Shown: piece after piece, positions 63,997 to 64,000 of the stretch | Numbering within the stretch: position 1 is the first letter of the stretch | Layout: every line of letters begins with the position of its first letter | Assembly: GCA_902497065.1 (NCBI GenBank) | Contig: CABVDH010000006.1 | Coordinates: forward strand, 28,366 to 92,365 | Reading direction: 5' to 3' | Length of the DNA: 64,000 nt | Origin: an uncultured Collinsella sp. | GTDB lineage: Bacteria; Actinomycetota; Coriobacteriia; Coriobacteriales; Coriobacteriaceae | Translations under genes and position numbers: made by a program | The notes under the pieces: generated by a model | Database searches by the model: none | What the model saw: only the letters and a program-made list of their open reading frames with translations | What the model was told of the DNA's origin: nothing

Positions 63997-64000
63997 CGTG

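Overview
The window is GC-rich chromosomal DNA, most consistent with a gut Coriobacteriia of the Collinsella type. That assignment is an inference from GC content, hairpin-rich intergenic DNA, an actinobacterial GlnR-like regulator and the uronate gene set; no rRNA is present to confirm it. Genes are packed tightly with clear Shine-Dalgarno sites, mostly on the minus strand.

Layout. 1-3,100: start of an off-window gene, a long AT-rich spacer, a HAD phosphatase and an MFS exporter. 3,100-5,500: moaA and a moaC-mobB fusion. 5,700-14,900: a nuclease-fold protein, a heterodimeric ABC exporter, a MATE exporter with its MerR regulator, and an AT-richer pair of exported proteins. 14,900-21,300: ligA, an HtrA-type protease, a GlnR-like regulator and a glutamine-synthetase-like protein lacking key metal ligands. 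21,400-26,900: LacI, kdgK, eda, GntR and a membrane protein, interleaved with two kinds of duplicated structured RNA. 26,900-33,600: an ATPase behind a 10-bp tandem repeat, a broken integrase beside a truncated tRNA-fMet (an integration scar), an alkyltransferase, a CBS protein, a DHA2 exporter and an ArsC-like protein. 33,600-39,600: sugar-acid dehydratase, GntP permease and GntR, then a DhuD/DhuI pair. 39,600-58,200: a pectin/galacturonate utilisation locus. 58,300-64,000: a FeoB-associated peptide and a polysaccharide operon (GT2-GtrA, cellulose-synthase-like GT2 with PilZ, large membrane protein).

How it works together. Methylated and acetylated pectin or rhamnogalacturonan oligomers would enter by the GPH symporter and be processed in the cytoplasm by a pectinesterase-esterase fusion, GH28, GH105 and an SGNH esterase. 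None of these enzymes has an obvious signal peptide. Galacturonate goes through UxaC, UxaB and UxaA to KDG. Unsaturated uronate goes through DhuI and DhuD to KDG. KdgK and Eda finish to pyruvate and glyceraldehyde-3-phosphate. The scattered genes share a palindrome GTGAACGTTCAC (probably read by the LacI protein at 57,099-58,178). Three regions also carry LytTR-like direct repeats with exact 21-bp spacing. A second operator, AAACCGATTTCG, marks the kdgK and membrane-protein promoters.

Most novel signal. Two RNA architectures each occur twice in the kdgK-eda-membrane protein region. Their stems change sequence but keep pairing while their loops stay conserved. The second has two mutually exclusive pairings that co-vary between copies, and one copy ends in a terminator-like U tract. 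This looks like an undescribed riboswitch or attenuator class for uronate catabolism.
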